This document shows positions 5,475-6,221 of a DNA stretch of 6,221 nucleotides, piece after piece (position 1 is the first letter of the stretch; each line of letters opens with the position of its first letter). The notes beneath the pieces are model-generated. The model was not told the DNA's origin. It ran no database searches and saw only the letters and a program-made list of their open reading frames with translations. Source of the DNA: DASVDK01 sp036562265 [NCBI: Thermodesulfobacteriota bacterium] (GTDB taxonomy: Bacteria > DASVDK01); contig DATCKS010000593.1 of the NCBI GenBank assembly GCA_036562265.1, forward strand, positions 1 to 6,221. Direction: 5' to 3'. The position numbers and the translations under genes were made by a program.

Positions 5475-6221
5475 CTACTCCTTCACCGGGCCGGACGGCG
5501 CAGGTGCCGTCGAGAGGCCGAAGGCGTCGTGGAGCACGCGGACGGCGAGCTCCGTGTACTTCTGGTGGATCACGCACGAGGTCTTGATCTCCGACGTGGA
5601 GATCATGAGGATGTTGATCCCCTCGCGGGCGAGGACGTCGAACATCCGCGCCGCGACGCCGGCGTGCGAGCGCATGCCGACGCCGACGATCGACACCTTG
5701 GCGATCTGGTCGTCGCTCTCGACGGAGGCCGCGCCGATCTCCGGGGCGATCTTCCGGACGATCGCCTCGGCCCTCCTCAGGTCCCCCTTGGGCACCGTGA
5801 ACGTGAGGTCGGTCGTCCCGTCCTCGCTGACGTTCTGGATGATCATGTCGACGACGATGCCCGCCTCGGCCACGGCCCCGAACACCTTGGCCGCGATGCC
5901 GGGGCGGTCGAGGACTCGCCTGATGGCGATCTTCGCCTCGTCCTTGCTGTAGGTGACCCCCGAGACGACGACCGCCTCCATCGACGGATCCTCCTTCGTG
6001 ACGAGCGTCCCCTCGGCCTCGGAGAAGCTCGAGCGGACGTGGACCGGGACCTCGTACTTCTTGGCGAACTCGACCGACCGGATCTGCAGCACCTTCGCGC
6101 CGAGACTCGCCATCTCGAGCATCTCCTCGTAGGAGATCCGGGCGAGCTTGCGGGCCGAAGGGACGATGTTCGGGTCGGTCGTGTAGACCCCCTCCACGTC
6201 GGTGTAGATCTCGCAGGCGAC
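5475..6221 (-). CDS. lysC: Aspartate kinase, C-terminal part (5' end outside window)
   Basis: The 248 visible residues belong to a class of aspartokinase of about 400-410 residues, so roughly the first 160 lie beyond the right edge. Residues 1-70 are the end of the kinase domain: [15 protein letters not shown] (3-17), then [18 protein letters not shown] (29-46), the nucleotide-binding and hinge part. Two ACT domains follow, at about 95-160 ([23 protein letters not shown]) and 174-236 ([27 protein letters not shown]). These bind lysine and/or threonine in homologues and give feedback inhibition. The enzyme phosphorylates L-aspartate, the entry to lysine, threonine, methionine and diaminopimelate synthesis. 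The layout is that of a monofunctional kinase: no homoserine dehydrogenase domain follows, and the gene stops with TAG at 5475-5477. It is immediately followed by cimA. A strong internal initiation site at 5979-5996 suggests that a separate regulatory subunit is also made. Confidence 0.94.
   Translation of the reverse strand, partial: VACEIYTDVEGVYTTDPNIVPSARKLARISYEEMLEMASLGAKVLQIRSVEFAKKYEVPVHVRSSFSEAEGTLVTKEDPSMEAVVVSGVTYSKDEAKIAIRRVLDRPGIAAKVFGAVAEAGIVVDMIIQNVSEDGTTDLTFTVPKGDLRRAEAIVRKIAPEIGAASVESDDQIAKVSIVGVGMRSHAGVAARMFDVLAREGINILMISTSEIKTSCVIHQKYTELAVRVLHDAFGLSTAPAPSGPVKE
5979..5996 (-). promoter_or_regulatory. Internal ribosome binding site and ATG within lysC (putative beta-subunit start)
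   Basis: A complete AAGGAGG (5990-5996) stands eight bases before an in-frame ATG (5979-5981). Initiation there would give a 168-residue protein, 5475-5981, beginning [17 protein letters not shown] and made only of the two ACT domains. In Corynebacterium glutamicum and Bacillus subtilis the aspartokinase beta subunit is translated from an internal in-frame start just before the ACT domains. From memory, the C. glutamicum beta subunit begins with a very similar MEEAVLTGV sequence. That positional match makes an alpha2-beta2 enzyme likely. The alternative is that KED codons with G-rich choice formed the motif by chance. Confidence 0.6.

Noticed and set aside
4004-5587. Long plus-strand open frame (527 codons) opposite cimA and lysC
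   Set aside because: It is antisense to two well-identified enzymes and its composition (many Asp, Glu, Val, Arg, Leu) is that of a complementary-strand shadow in GC-rich DNA. No domain is recognisable.

Overview
The window comes from a GC-rich bacterial chromosome: codon third positions are almost all G or C, starts include several GTG codons, and Shine-Dalgarno sequences are clear. All six genes I can support lie on the minus strand, so they read from high to low coordinates. The right and left edges both cut genes. The gene content (citramalate synthase beside aspartate kinase, a ComEA-like HhH protein, a 7TM-type sensor kinase head, and a stand-alone ketosynthase with an ICMT-like methyltransferase) suits a free-living, probably Gram-negative environmental bacterium of a deltaproteobacterial, Rokubacteria or NC10 kind. 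That placement is inference, and no marker gene fixes it.

In the direction of transcription, the right end holds an amino-acid biosynthesis pair. The first gene is the C-terminal 248 residues of aspartate kinase (lysC). Four bases later comes a complete (R)-citramalate synthase (cimA, 541 aa), whose ribosome binding site is formed by the last two sense codons of lysC. The pair links the aspartate family (lysine, threonine, methionine) with the pyruvate-based route to isoleucine. Inside lysC is an in-frame ATG behind a full AAGGAGG. It sits where a separate regulatory beta subunit starts in other two-subunit aspartate kinases.

After a 78-base gap comes a small membrane-anchored ComEA-like protein with a C-terminal double helix-hairpin-helix, probably DNA-binding. 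Then follows a 160-base non-coding stretch with a GC-rich stem-loop but no convincing promoter.

The left half holds a FabF/KS-alpha-like beta-ketoacyl synthase that overlaps, by ATGA, an ICMT-family membrane methyltransferase. Fifty-one bases further on, a GTG start opens a histidine kinase-type protein, of which only the N-terminal seven-helix sensor part (301 residues) is visible. The ketosynthase keeps the active-site Cys and the first His but has Gln at the usual position of the second His. That substitution and its coupling to a membrane methyltransferase are the most unusual features here. They suggest a specialised acyl or polyketide modification step rather than routine fatty-acid elongation. 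No tRNA, rRNA, CRISPR array, insertion sequence or long repeat was seen.
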